Of a stretch of DNA of 64,000 bases, positions 42,096-54,600 are shown one piece after another. Every line of letters begins with the position of its first letter. Positions within the stretch are counted from its first letter, which is position 1. The DNA is from Macrotrachela quadricornifera. Taxonomy: Eukaryota > Rotifera > Eurotatoria > Philodinida > Philodinidae. The position numbers and the translations under genes are program-made. The stretch spans positions 34,759 through 98,758 of the forward strand of contig JAJEKB010021497.1 of assembly GCA_022393335.1 (NCBI GenBank), given 5' to 3'. Below the pieces are notes generated by a model, which searched no databases, had not been told where the DNA came from, and saw nothing but the letters and a program-made list of their open reading frames with translations.

Positions 42096-43535
42096 TTTTT
42101 TTGAAAGAATATATTTTGAAAAGAAAAAAAAAGGAAGGTTGAGATAATGTATCTATCCACTACATATACTGTCATGTACATACATTTTTTGCCATTGGAT
42201 GCTAATTATACTTAGCCTCTGCAATGGAAGAAAAGAGGGCGTTCAGTATCAGTGTACTGAAGATGCATCTTCTTATATATATTTCCGTTTGAAAGAAAGG
42301 AAAAAACTCAGTTTCAAAGTTGTTTAATTATTCCCATTTTAACACGATACAATCCAGATCATATCGCAAGTAAGAAGATATCACAGGTGATATAAATTAA
42401 TGTTGACTTGCGTAGAAAATTTTCTTTCAAAATATGATAAAAATTATACAACATAAAATTTATTATGAATAGATGGAAGAAAAAAATAGTATTTTGTTAA
42501 TAAGAATTCCTTTTAAAAATTAGAGTAGAGTGAGATAATTGCAGACAAAAAATGACTTGTTTCACTTGCATTTAACAAAATCTAGTCAATTTTTGGAATT
42601 TTTTCGGATGGATAGCTGAACCTTTGTTCAATAAGTTCATCTAAAAATTATGCATACAACGACTGTATAACGTGAAGTAATAGCAAATTTCCAATCATTA
42701 AATATGGCACCGCTAAAAATAGGTTTTCTCATCATCCTTACGTGATTGATTAGTCATTTTTTCACAGATAGATAGAGAAAGTTATTTTCTACAAAACGAC
42801 AAGAAGTTAATCGTAATATCCATTAAAAAGACAAAATAGTAAATGAATTAATAAATTTAAAAAAATTGATACATTTTCTGCAATTATTCCCAGTGGTGTA
42901 ATTGCAGACAATTATATAAACCTGTTGAGAACCCCTCTCGTTTTCTCAGAGCTACTATTTTAAACTTTTGGAAAAGCAAATACAACTGTTTTATTAATGA
43001 TTAGATCACTATTCAATTGGTATCATACTAATAAAATTTCGATAAGAACTGTTTTTCTTGAAAATCTGACGAATAGATGAGACAGATTAAATGGCTACAC
43101 TTTGCATTTTAATTTTTCATCATTTAATACATCGTATTAGAAAACAAAATATAGTACAAGGTGTATCATGTAAAGATCTATAATTTATAATACAATACTT
43201 TATTTATATATGAAATAAGAAATACACAATTCAAATAAGCTTTATTTTATAGATTGCAATTTTTTTACGCTGCATATTTCATTTCACATTAAGGGATTGA
43301 AAATTGCTATAAAAAACATACCTATTCAAATGATCTCACTTTTCACATGCATGATCAATTTTCAGTGTTACTGTATATCTCCTATTACTCGAAAAAATTG
43401 ATGCAGACTAGTATTAAAATGATAGAATTTTGTCGATCTAATAATCTTTGATTGTTACTGTATTTTATCGTTGATTCATCTTGAGCAATATACTGTTATT
43501 CAATATAACCAACATTACCTATATTAAATGCTGGT
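42096..43535. other. spacer upstream of RBM17
   Basis: About 1.4 kb that should include the RBM17 promoter. AT-rich with no frame or repeat that I can support. Confidence 0.5.
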
Positions 43536-43935
43536 AATTAATTAATTAACCATTGTTTACACGTATTTTTTAGCCTATTAAGTTCAAAATATTGAAGAAC
43601 TTCAACAAAATTATAAACATTTTGAGCAATTAATGCAGTTAAATCAGAATAAAATGCTCGTTCAGTTTTTTCTTTTAATAGTATTGACGAATTAGCAATA
43701 TAATCGAAATATTTTAGTGTATTTTGTTACTATTCATTATAAAATTCTTGCGTAAAATCTTGAATAAATAGTTGCTCAATAATCAAATTACGATGTTAAA
43801 TCTTTAAAAATGTTTTTATTTCTAAATACAATGTTCAAAATTTGATAAAAAAATTTCTTAATTTTAGTTCATCATGGTAATGTTGAAGGAAATGATGACA
43901 GATAATATAATATAATATTATTGAAACTGTTAGAG
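43536..43935 (-). pseudogene. decayed protein-coding remnant, family unknown
   Basis: The minus strand reads YFDYIANSSILLKEKTERAF, then YSDLTALIAQNVYNFVEVLQ, then YFELNRLKNTCKQWLIN and a stop, about 57 residues with normal codon usage for this genome. Upstream pieces in shifting frames (LRNFFIK; LIIEQLFIQDFTQEFYNE) look like the continuation after indels and stops. No start codon or splice sites fit. It looks like the helical end of a duplicated gene that has decayed; I cannot name the family. Confidence 0.45.
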
Positions 43936-44311
43936 ATGGTTCTTATAAATATCCAATGATAGTTTTCATTGAAAAATTTTTCATTGGATTATTATTATCA
44001 ACTTATAAGAAATGATGAATCATTGTAAGTATTTTCATATATAAGATAGTAAAATCAATTAATACATCATCACTATATTGATAAGCTTTTAAGAAAACTT
44101 TTTTCTTTTTCCTTTTTTTAAAAGTAAATATTTATTGACATTGTAGATTTTTTTTTATCTCATTACGTTTTTTTTATAAAATATTGAAATATATATATCC
44201 TTGATTTTTTTTCTGTTTTGATTTATTTAATTTAAACAAATAAGTGTGTGTATGGTATTCGATTACATTTTCAGAAGATAGAAGATGTATAGTATATGTT
44301 TATAAAAAAAA

Positions 44312-44605
44312 ATGTCAGCTACGCATGAAATACAACAGGCACCATCAGCTGGTGAAAACAAATTTCTTTCTCCTTGTTCGTTTTCCTCATCTACGCCATT
44401 CTTAGCAAAAATAAAAATAAAAAAAAATAATAATATTCTTCTTATCTATACAGACATATATATCGGATTGTTTCTCATAGCATATGTTATTCTCAAAATA
44501 GTTAATGAAGATCTTAATCTTTATGTGTTTTTTTTTCTTTTGAATTTTATTCAATTGAAAATCATATTTAATTTCTACATATATGATTATTATGACGCTT
44601 CATGA
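44312..44605 (+). CDS. possible small membrane protein, 97 residues
   Basis: A single-exon frame opening MSATHEIQQAPSAGENKF, with coding-like composition for the first 40 residues, then Lys/Asn-rich sequence and two hydrophobic stretches (IGLFLIAYVILKIV and [13 protein letters not shown]). It lies 300 bases before STIM copy B on the same strand. The hydrophobic half could simply be AT-rich noncoding DNA read as Ile/Leu/Phe codons, or the first part could be an exon of a longer transcript. No family recognised. Confidence 0.22.
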   Translation: MSATHEIQQAPSAGENKFLSPCSFSSSTPFLAKIKIKKNNNILLIYTDIYIGLFLIAYVILKIVNEDLNLYVFFFLLNFIQLKIIFNFYIYDYYDAS

Positions 44606-44904
44606 ATACATAAATATAAAAACGATTGCATTTCTTTTAGTCATTCGTTCTCTCTGTAGCAATTCAATATATTTTTTAAAAGAAAAAAAAAGAAAAAAGT
44701 AAGAAAATAGTTCTCTTTATTTCTTCCTATAGCATTTTTGATTGTCCTTTTATATTTCGACATTTAAATAGTTTCACCTGTAATTCTTTTTCTTATTACT
44801 GAGAGACATACATCATCAAATTCATAATATTTATCGTTATTTTACTAAAACAAAAAAAAAAAAGAATTACGAAGACATTTATGTTTTTAGATTAATGTGG
44901 TTAA

Positions 44905-47768
44905 ATGGATCGAATAATTTTTTATTTTATTCTAATCATCAATTTATTCCAAACGAGTCAATCAAGTAATAATAATAATAATAATGTTGGTTATAATGTT
45001 CCCGATCCAGGTTATTATTTTTTTGTTAATTTATTTTTCTATGGTAAATATATTTGTTTTAAGATTGCACTGGGATATTTAATTTATGTACTGATGCTGA
45101 TAAAGAACGACTTGGTCGTCAAGCAATAAAAGCAATACATGAACAAATGGATGATGATAAAGATGGATTAATTGAAGCATCTGAAAGTCGTGATGTAAAA
45201 TCTATTTAGTTTTTTTCATTAAATATATATTTGTATAAAAAATAATTTAGTTTATTCATGAAGAATTAGAATCAAAAACTGATTCTGTACGACATCGTCG
45301 TTTTCAAAATGCTGATTTACAAATAACATTTGATGATTTATGGGCACAATGGAAAAATAATCCAGGTTTGATAAAGTTTTTTTTTTTCTAAGAAATTAAA
45401 AAAAAAAGTGATAAAATATTGATTTAAAGTTTATAATTGGACTAATGATGATGTTATTCATTGGTTGGCTCATAATGTTCATTTATCAATTTATGTTGAA
45501 TATTTTCGTCGAAATCAAATTGATGGTCGAATGATTCCAAGGTTAATTATATTTTGATTTTGATTTATTTTTATTTGTTAATTATTTTAGATTAGCAGCT
45601 AATGAAAAACATTATCTTTCATCAATTATGCAAATACGTGATCCAAGACATAAACGACGTTTAATTATTAAAGCTACAGATATTGTTTTATTTGGTCCTC
45701 CACAACGTATGTGATCGAATTTTGCCATTTTTTTTTCTCGAAAGGTCATAGTTCATCGGTTTAGGCACTCATAGTTTTATCAAAGATATGATTTTAATAT
45801 CGGCATTACTTATATCCATTGGTGCTTGTCTGTATGCGTTTATTCGTCATCGTAAAACTCAAGAAAGTATGAATATAATGTTAAAAGAACTTGAAACATT
45901 ACAACAAGCTGAAGGTGATTTAAATGCTGTAACTGGAAAGTATGAAGATATTATAATTATTTTTAATATTAAAAACTATTTTACTATTTACATAGGATAA
46001 AAGCTATGGAGAATGAATTACAAGATAAAACGAAAGTTGATCGAGGATTATTAAATTCTTGGTTTATTGAAGTACAACGAACTAAAGTAAATATATTATT
46101 TTAATGAAAAATTTGTTTTTAAAAAACATTATAATGCAATGATGAGAATTATTTTTATTGAATTGATTATAGTTTAAAATTGAACATTAATGAAAAGAAT
46201 TAAAAATATTTTTCTAAATTGATCATATATTATTAGGAAGAAGCTGATAAATATCGAAAACGTCGTGATACAACAATTGAGAATGATAAACAACTTCGTT
46301 TAGCTATTCAAGAAATTGAACAAGTAATAATAATTGATTAAAAATAAAATTTTTCTCTTTTAAATTTATAATAATTTTTTATTAGTTACGTATTGCATTA
46401 CGTAAAGCTGAAGAACATGCTCGTCATCAATCATATAATGCACCAACAGAATTAATTGATTTACTTAAACGTACTTATCATATTGAAGAAGCAGCTTTTG
46501 AAACAAAACGTAAATTAGCTGAAAGTGCTATGTTAACAGCTAAAGAACAGGTAAAATTTCATTAATTCGTCGTTTTTTTTTCTCTTCTACTTAAATTCAA
46601 AAATAAATAGATGAGTAAAATTTCCAAAATGCAAAAAGGTTTTTTTGGTGCTGTACGTATTGCTCATACAGGTTGTATGGATAATATTGGCGAATTAATT
46701 AATGCTGCTAAGTAAATTATTTAGTTTTTCTTTAAATAAAACTTTTAGATTTTGTCTTCTTATTTTAGAGAACGATTAGCCGAAGTTCAAGATGAATATG
46801 AAGAACGTGAAAAACGATGGAATAGAATTGCATCATTACTTGATCGTGATGATTTAATTGGTACATCAACAATAACAACTGGTAAGAAATATCTAATAAA
46901 TTAAAGAAAAATAAATAAATAATAATTTAGAGTCAACAAATCGATCTAAACCAATATCTGTTGAATCAACTAGTTTAGCTAATGTAAACAATGATTCAGC
47001 ATCAATTAGTAAAGCAAACAGGTAAATAAATAATCTATTTTAACCAAAACATGTGCTTTTTTTTCATCAGGAAAAACTATGCACCTGAAATAATAAAATA
47101 TACCCCATGATTGTGAGAATAGAACAAATGATATCAGTAATAGACATGATTGAAGTTTTTGAATAAAATGATTTTGTAGTTTAAAAAAATATTTTAATGA
47201 ATTTTAATTTTGAAAATTCAATTAATAACTTATATAATCTATTAAAGATAATTATTAATTTATTTTTAGTAATGTAATTAATCGAGGAATATCAGGAAAT
47301 TCTTTACTTCCAAGTCAAACATCTCAACAAGATACAGTTAGTCAATCTGATAGTGGTTTTGAACAATCAAATTCTCCATCAACAGCATTAAAACGACGTT
47401 TAATAATGAATAATCGTTTTACAACTGATCGTCTTTCTAATAATCCATCAATGGTACATTCGAATTCAGCAAATGGTTTTAATGATTTACATATTAATAT
47501 TGATCGACAAAATACTTCCGAATATTTTGATAATTCATTATCATCAAAACAAATAAAACCAATTTTTGAAGGTATAAATGATTCTCAAATTGATAATAAT
47601 GATTCATTATTTGATGATCAACAATTACAATATGATGGAAGTTCACAATTAATAAATTCATCATGTGCAGATCGTCAATCAATGTCATCACCAGAAAAAA
47701 AACGAAAACAAATGATATCAACAAAAATTTTTAAACCATTTCAAAATATACGTTTTAGAAAAAAGTAA
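44905..47768 (+). CDS. STIM calcium sensor, copy B (long form)
   Basis: ER calcium sensor of store-operated calcium entry. Thirteen coding exons: 44905-45010, 45064-45194, 45251-45365, 45430-45541, 45591-45706, 45765-45939, 45996-46086, 46237-46323, 46386-46550, 46611-46711, 46769-46881, 46931-47021, 47270-47768; 633 residues. Signal peptide (IIFYFILIINLF), EF-hand loop DDDKDGLIEASE, SAM domain (VIHWLAHNVHLSIYVEYF; FFGAVRIAH is later), membrane helix (MILISALLISIGACLYAFI), coiled coils with LRIALRKAEEHA, FFGAVRIAHTG and EKRWNRIASLL of the Orai-activating region. Unlike copy A it goes on for about 230 residues: Ser/Asn-rich, then a basic end KKRKQMISTKIF..NIRFRKK that resembles the lipid-binding polybasic tail of STIM1. 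Exons 2-6 and 8-10 have the same lengths as in copy A. A splice acceptor lies about 14 bases before the start. Confidence 0.94.
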
Positions 47769-48025
47769 TATTTAATGAAAAATTTTATAATTAATTGGTG
47801 CTTGTTTATCAATCTCAATTTTTTTTTCTCCTTTTATTGTTCCAATTTTTCTTAACAGATCTATTCTTTTTGTTTCTGTTTTTTTTTCCTTTTCGTGTAT
47901 AATTTTATTATTTATCTGGTAATATGTTTTCTTTTTTTTTTGTGTATGAATAATATGAATGAATATAGCACAAAAAAAAAATGGTAGAATGATATATATC
48001 TTTATTATTTATTTATCTCTTTTAT

Positions 48026-48034
48026 TTTCTATAG
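48026..48034 (+). promoter_or_regulatory. splice acceptor just before the FOXRED1 start
   Basis: TTTATTTTCTATAG ends at about 48034, six bases before the ATG, after a T-rich stretch, with STIM copy B ending only 272 bases upstream on the same strand. It may be the end of a 5' UTR intron or a trans-splice site. Confidence 0.4.
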
Positions 48035-48040
48035 ATTAGG

Positions 48041-51000
48041 ATGACATTAAAATTAACTAGACGTTTAATCAACCAGGTAATTATTCGAGGCTTTGCATCA
48101 AAGGATACTTCCTTAACACCAACTGATTCAAAAAAAGAATTAACAACAGAAAAATCATCAGAAATATCTACAAAAAAACGTGCTTTTACATTAATTGATC
48201 CAAAAACTGCACATCAAATAAAACGAGTTGATCATACACCAATTAAAAATGAAATGGACTTTGTTCGACATCGACTAACAGAGAATCGTAAGTGATATTG
48301 AGATATACAAAAAATAAGGTTTGTAAAGAATGCTCTTTTGCATGATGTTCTCACGTTTAATAGATCATTCNNNNNNNNNNTTATTACCTATTATCGATCA
48401 TAAATAATAAAAATTGAAAAGTAATAAAAAAATAATAATAAAAAGAAACAATTAAAATTTTTAATATTATCAAAATAATAAAAAGAACGTAAATAATGAA
48501 TAAAAATTAATAAAATTAATAATAATATTGTATTCTTAATATTTAAAATGAATAATATTTACATTTAGAAAATCTCAATCGATTGAAAAAGCTAAAAAAA
48601 AAAGTTTTTTTTTTCTTTAATTAATCTATACTAAAGTTATAAATAGATAGCAAATTATTGATGGTATCAATCAAATATCATGAATCTATGACAAAAATTT
48701 TTATCACCAACTAAAAATCTATAGCGTCGTTTCCTATTACTAAATATATCTTATGACTCATTTCTATTTTTCTTTACTTAATCATATAGATCCTTTCTGC
48801 TGATGATAATCGAATATATCCAATGGATACATCATTCGTTATCAATGCTGCTGGTCCATGGGCTGGTGAAGTAGCAAAAATGGCTGGTATTGGTGCTGGT
48901 GGTGAATATCCAGTCGCATTACCTGTTGAACCACGGTAAAAAATCTTGATTTGTTTTTTTTTATTTACACTTTATTTCTTTATAAAATAATGATTCTATT
49001 ATTCATCAACACTTTCAACCATACTCTCATTAATATAACTACCCGCTGTATAGTCGTTATTTTGTTCATCTAATGTAACAGCTTTTGATAATTTATTAAT
49101 ACTTTGTCGTTCAAAACACCATTTCCAAAATACTGAACTATCTGTATTATCAATAATAAAACCAAAACGTCCAAAAAAATCTCGTAATTGTTGTCCATGT
49201 ATATGTATTGTTAATAGATTAGCACCAGCTTGTCGAGCAAAATGTTCAACACATTCAAGCATAGCTGAACCAATACCATGATTTCGATAAGCAGTTTTAA
49301 CACCAATCATTTCAATATAACATTCTTCCATATTTGTTGGAATATAATTTGCTTTACCTCCTATCCAACGACGTATTGATGCAAAACATGAATTTTGTTG
49401 TGGAATATTTACTGTTTGAGGAATACTTGGTGTTTCACCAGGAAATAACATTGTTACTGCAGCTAAAACTTCACCATTTATTTTACCGAGAAGAACATTT
49501 TGATATTCACGTGCATTCGGATTTGAATCTGATAAAAAAAAGTATAAATAATAGAAATATTCTTTTTTTCTTATATTTAATTTTTACTTATTCGATTTTT
49601 CATTGTTGTACGAAATTCTTGTATTTGTTCATCTTGTCCAATATAATGTCGTAAACGATTATTAAGTGTTTCAAAAAAAATATCAAGATAAGCATCAACA
49701 TCGGCTGCACTAAATTGATGAATTTCAATAACATCATTTTCTCCACCTGTTGTATATGATGAAACCATTGTACTATCACGATCAGGAATTAATTGACTTG
49801 GTCGTTGTGATACAATTTTTTCTTCTCGTTCTTTATCATCATCTTCATCTCGCACACTAGTCACTTCATAATGACGACTTGTTTTTGAATTATCAGTACG
49901 TGATGAAGGTCGTTCAGAATAAATAGATGTTTCTAAAATTGCTGGTTGATCATGTTTTGAACTTGAAATATTTTCATTATCTATAGCACCATTTGAATCA
50001 ATTGGATGAATTGAACTTGATTTGATTGGTGTAATGCCATTTTCTACGTAACTCTTTTCACTAATTGCTGCTAATGGAAAACCGTCGATATCCATCAATT
50101 ATAGTTCATTCAGGTTTAAACTTAATAAAGAAGACAAATGGCCGTGAAGAGCGATTTTTTTTCTTTCTCTCAGTAGATTGAAGGACTATAATTGACGACA
50201 AGACAAAAAAAAAAGCTTGTATGTAACGAGCGAAAGTAGAAGCATTGAAGCGTAGCATTATTTCCCTGACTATAACGTACTGTTCTGTTCTATGCACAAA
50301 AAAAAAAGAATGATCAAACACTAATTTGCTCGTTTTTTTTTTCTTTACACTCATATAATCATTTGTTTGTTGCATAGGCAATGTATATCATGAATACGTT
50401 ATCGTACAAATGAAATCATAGCAGAAGATAAATTTTGTGTGTCAAGGTTCTTCTTTATTTCAATAAAATAAAAATCAACTAGTTTATAACACTAAAATTT
50501 TATATATACATATTAATGATTGATATATTCGATGAAAGTTTATATAGTTAAATTTTAAATTTTAGAAAGCGCTATGTATTTGTTTTTGAATCATTAAATG
50601 GACCTGGTCCATTGGCTCCATTATTTGTTGATATAAGTGGTGTTTATTTTCGACCAGAAGGTTTAGGTAATACGTATATTTGTGGTTGTAGTCCAAATGA
50701 AGTAAATAAAAGAATAAAAAAAAAATATTTTTTTATTCAAATAAAACTTTATCTGTTTTTTAGGAAAATGATAAAACAGAAGATAATTTAGAAGTTGATT
50801 ATTCCGTATTTGAAGAACAAATTTGGCCAGTATTAGCCAATCGTATACCAAGCTTTGAAAGTTTAAAGGTAGAAAAGTACAGATATCAATTTATTTTGTT
50901 TTAAAGTTTTGGTTTTACTATAATTCGTTTTTATCTAGAAAATACTTGTTTCTTCGGAAAATATAAGGTTGAGAATACAAAACTACATATTTTAATTTCA

Positions 51001-51387
51001 AATTCTATATTGATAAAATTTTGTTTTGAGCTTAAAATGATGAAAGATTGAATCTATTCCTATTTTTCTTAAATTTTTAGCTTAAAAGTGCCTGGTGTGG
51101 CTTTTATGATTACAATTATTTTGATCAAAAGTAAATAAAAAACTTTTTCTAAATTCTTAAAATTTTATTTTTATTTCTCAAGTCTTATCATTGGTCCTCA
51201 TCCTCAACAAAAAAATTTTATTTTTGCTAATGGTTCAAGTGGACATGGTTTACAACATTCACCAGCTATAGGTCGTGCTGTATCTGAATATTTAACCGAT
51301 CTTACATATCAATCAATTGATTTAACTCGTTTTGGTTTTCAACGTGTTGTTAATAATACACCAATATTTGAACCAATGATTGTTTAA
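48041..51387 (+). CDS. FOXRED1: FAD-dependent oxidoreductase FOXRED1, middle exons missing
   Basis: Mitochondrial flavoprotein needed for complex I assembly. Visible coding exons: 48041-48287, 48790-48935, 50566-50701, 50764-50868, 51081-51130, 51183-51387. The N-terminus (MTLKLTRRLINQVIIRGFAS) is an Arg-rich amphipathic mitochondrial presequence. The later exons carry the DAO-family half: VINAAGPWAGEVAKMAG, LPVEPRKRYVFVFE, DISGVYFRPEGLG, ENLEVDY-like NLEVDYSVFEEQIWP, SAWCGFYDYNYFDQN, IIGPHPQQKNFIFANGSSGH, GLQHSPAIGRAVSEYL. The FAD-binding GxGxxG fold and about 200 following residues are absent. Exon 1 ends in phase 1, but the next visible exon begins in phase 0, so they cannot be spliced together; ten N lie between them at 48371-48380. 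The intron 48936-50565 holds an antisense gene. Identity is firm, the model is incomplete. Confidence 0.92.
48288..48789 (+). other. assembly gap region inside FOXRED1
   Basis: A run of ten N at 48371-48380 is followed by very A-rich low-complexity sequence (about 48400-48560). This is where exons for the FAD-binding half should be. The ten N are probably a placeholder for a gap of unknown size. Confidence 0.8.
48999..50098 (-). CDS. GNAT-family N-acetyltransferase, nested in a FOXRED1 intron
   Basis: Two coding exons, 50098-49588 and 49528-48999, give 346 residues (345 if the second ATG at 50095 is used). The first 115 residues are Ser/Asp/Glu-rich and look disordered. The catalytic domain starts near residue 120 (VIEIHQFSAADVDAYLDIFF) and carries LLGKINGEVLAAVTML, the motif A region IEMIGVKTAYRNHGIGSAML with the acetyl-CoA loop R-N-H-G-I-G, and a motif B-like LRDFFGRFGF. 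A short acidic tail follows. The substrate cannot be told; it is not an obvious match to a named Naa enzyme. The gene lies wholly inside one FOXRED1 intron on the opposite strand, so the two would be transcribed against each other. Confidence 0.85.
50099..50565. other. upstream region of the nested GNAT gene
   Basis: Intron sequence of FOXRED1 that must hold the promoter and 5' UTR of the nested gene. A 91-codon frame at 50106-50381 (-) is Lys/Phe-rich from A and T runs and shows no family features, so I leave it as noncoding. Confidence 0.5.
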
Positions 51388-51665
51388 ATAAAAAAACAAT
51401 TAAATATAAAGATTTATTAATACAAATAATCTTTTTTCTTATTTTTTAATGAATATTATTGCACAAGAAAAGAAATAAAAAGTCCATTTGTCTAAGAGCA
51501 TTCAAACAATACAACAATAAGATTTTATACAAAAAAAAAAGAATAATATTTCAGCAATCACCACATTTATGAATGTTTCTAAAAAAAAAAAGACTAAAAT
51601 AACCCATTTTCCCTTTGTCATAGAACAATATAAAAAAACAACAGATGAGATTTTATCAGCTAAAT

Positions 51666-54600
51666 TTATGTTGTTGTTGCACTTGAAACAACTTCTATCC
51701 ATCTAATTAAAAAAATAAATAAGATGATATATTATTTAAATTTTATTATTTACCGATCAAAAGTATATTGACTTTCAGCTCGAAAAAAATAAACATGATT
51801 TTTAAATTGTAATTTAAATACAAAATCTTTATTAACACCATCACTATCAGATGGTAATGAACTACGATAACCAAGCAATGGTAATGATGCTAATGGAAAT
51901 TCATCCTTAATTTTCAAAGAAAAAAAAAACAAAGAAATAGTAAAAAAATTTATATAATAATTACTTGATAAGTTTTATAAAAGAATAAACAAAAATTTGT
52001 AAAAATAACCCATAATTTTTGCCAACCATTTGAATTTTTAAATTTACGTAATAAATAACCACTTAATTGATTTTTAATTGCTTGTCGATGATCATTTATT
52101 GATACAGATAAATTTCTATGCCAACATACATGCATTGTTGTATTAGCACGATGTTGAATACATGAACGATCAATTTGATTAATATCATCTTCGAGTGTTC
52201 CAATTATAGAATGTTCAAGATTTTCCGATGACGCTAAAAAATATTAAAATTTTATTATTTTAATTAATTTTTTTGTTTTTTGTTTTTACCATTAGATTTA
52301 ATAGTAGCTGTATATTGACTTTTATGATCATCAATATTAATTTTAAGATTTTCAATAGCTAATTTTAAATCATGTAACCATTTGTTTTTTTCAGCTGCCG
52401 AACTAAAACAAAACAAAAAGTATATTCTCTATCTACAATATGTCAAAAAAAAGAAGAATGGAATAATGGTGAATGATTTAATTCTAGTATATAGTAAAAT
52501 TTGGGCGTGTATCGAACTTGAATCTTAAGGTCGTACTCGAAATGACCCCGAATGTTCGGGTACAGTACATACCTAATAAAATCACCATTATTAAATATTA
52601 CCTAATTATGAATGGTTTTAGATTTGACACGAGTTTTTTTGATGAAAATACCTTTCTCTAATATAAACGAACATATATAATACTCTTTTTTCTTATGTAA
52701 TATAAGTGAGACAATTTTATGTATAAAGAAAAGAATCATGGTCTATTTTGCAAGGAAAAAATACAATTAATTAATAGATTAGATACCTAATTAATCGATA
52801 TTAATATTAGTTCGAAGACAAAAAAACGAATAACATAAAAGAGTTTTTTATAATTAAAAAGATTTTCAATTCAAATCGTTTAGATCAAAATCAATGAGTA
52901 AAAGAATAAATAATCATGCCTCTATATAAGATGAATATTAAAAACAACGATTTCAGATCAGATAAATTGAAATTATATAAAACTTCCAGGATATTTTATA
53001 GCTAAGGTGGACAGATTATGGTACAATCTTAACTTCTATACCATGATGGTTGAGAGAGATATCTATTAAGTAAGGATAAAAAATCTGTGGTTCCTCATCC
53101 ATTATATTAACTTCTTACTTCTTTAGCAAAGAAAACGGATCGTAAGTTCAGCCACTCGAAAACCTCTCAAAAACTAGCGCTATGATAGAATACAGCTGTA
53201 AACTCGAAGAATCTTACATTACACTGATCTTATACCTGAAACTAAACGATGGAATGTTAAAGGTAGGAAATTTATTCATTATTATGTAAGAAACTTAAAA
53301 TATATTGAAAGTATACATACCTTGCTGCTACTAGTAACGATCGACTACCAGCATAGATAGTAATAGAATTAGGAATTTTAGTACGTTCTTCACTATCTTC
53401 GACCTAGAAAATATTATTATTATTATATAATGATAAAAGAGAAAATACTAACTGTCATTGTTCTTAATGGAAGTTCGCCATGTAATTTGAATTGAAGTAT
53501 TGGACTGGAACTACGAGCACAATAGAGTAATACATCAGAGAACTATATAGAATAATTAAAAAACATTTTATGAAATATTTTATAAAAATATTAAATTTTA
53601 CTAAAAAGAACATTCGTTGTTGATAGCCTTTTCGTGATAATTTTTGAAGGCAACCTTCACGTATAAATTGCTAAAAAGAAAATTTAAATAAATTTTTTTT
53701 TTTCTTAAGATTATAGTATATATCGACTTACACGATCATATTGATTTGAGAGATTCTCAACGCCAATCAAATCACGTTGAAATTCAATTAATTTTTGTCG
53801 ATTTAACTATAAGAGAAAGAAATTTTTTTTTCTTAATGATTATGAGATTCTTATCTAGACGTTTCCTATAGGATGCTTATTAAATTTTGTATATAAGAAT
53901 GTTTTTCAAAACGCGTATTTTTTTATCAAATAAAAATATGGGATACATGGTAATAATTGTTAACCGTCATTTTTCTTAAAAATTGAACTTTTCTAAATAA
54001 ACACATACGAATTGATTTCCACAGAAATATTTCAGATAAATTTGGTCAGTTTCAAGAAAATCTATTCTTATTCATTTATTCTAATCAAACAGGAGAAAAC
54101 AAAAATCGTCAATCCTTTGGAATTATACTCAATATGGAGAATATATTTAAGATGATTAATATTGAATATTCTGATGAAAAAACTTATTAGTTTGTAAATT
54201 GAAAATAATACTGAACTAAAATAGACTCAAATGTTTTGTTATATCTCTATTTTAAGTATTTATTAAATGAAAAAAAAACGTATCATACAAGTATTGTTAA
54301 TGATTCAGCAAAATTTTCAATTAAATCTTGCATTTTAATAAAAACTCCATAACAATCTTGATATTCATTTTCATGATTATTAGTTTTATAATAAATAAGT
54401 AATTCTAAAAATAAAAGATAAAAATTTATAAGAAAAAAACAAAAATTTTTTTTTTCTCTCATACTTTCAAATAAATATTCATAATGTAAAAGTCTTTGTA
54501 ATGGTTTAATTAAAAATGATAGAAATGATAAATAACAATTTTTGTCTGATTCAAATTCTTTATAAATTATATCAAAACGTCGATTATGTTTAAGAACATA

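Noticed and set aside
50106..50381. 91-codon minus-strand frame upstream of the GNAT gene
   Set aside because: Composition is driven by A and T homopolymers, there is no family match, and it more likely represents the GNAT 5' UTR.
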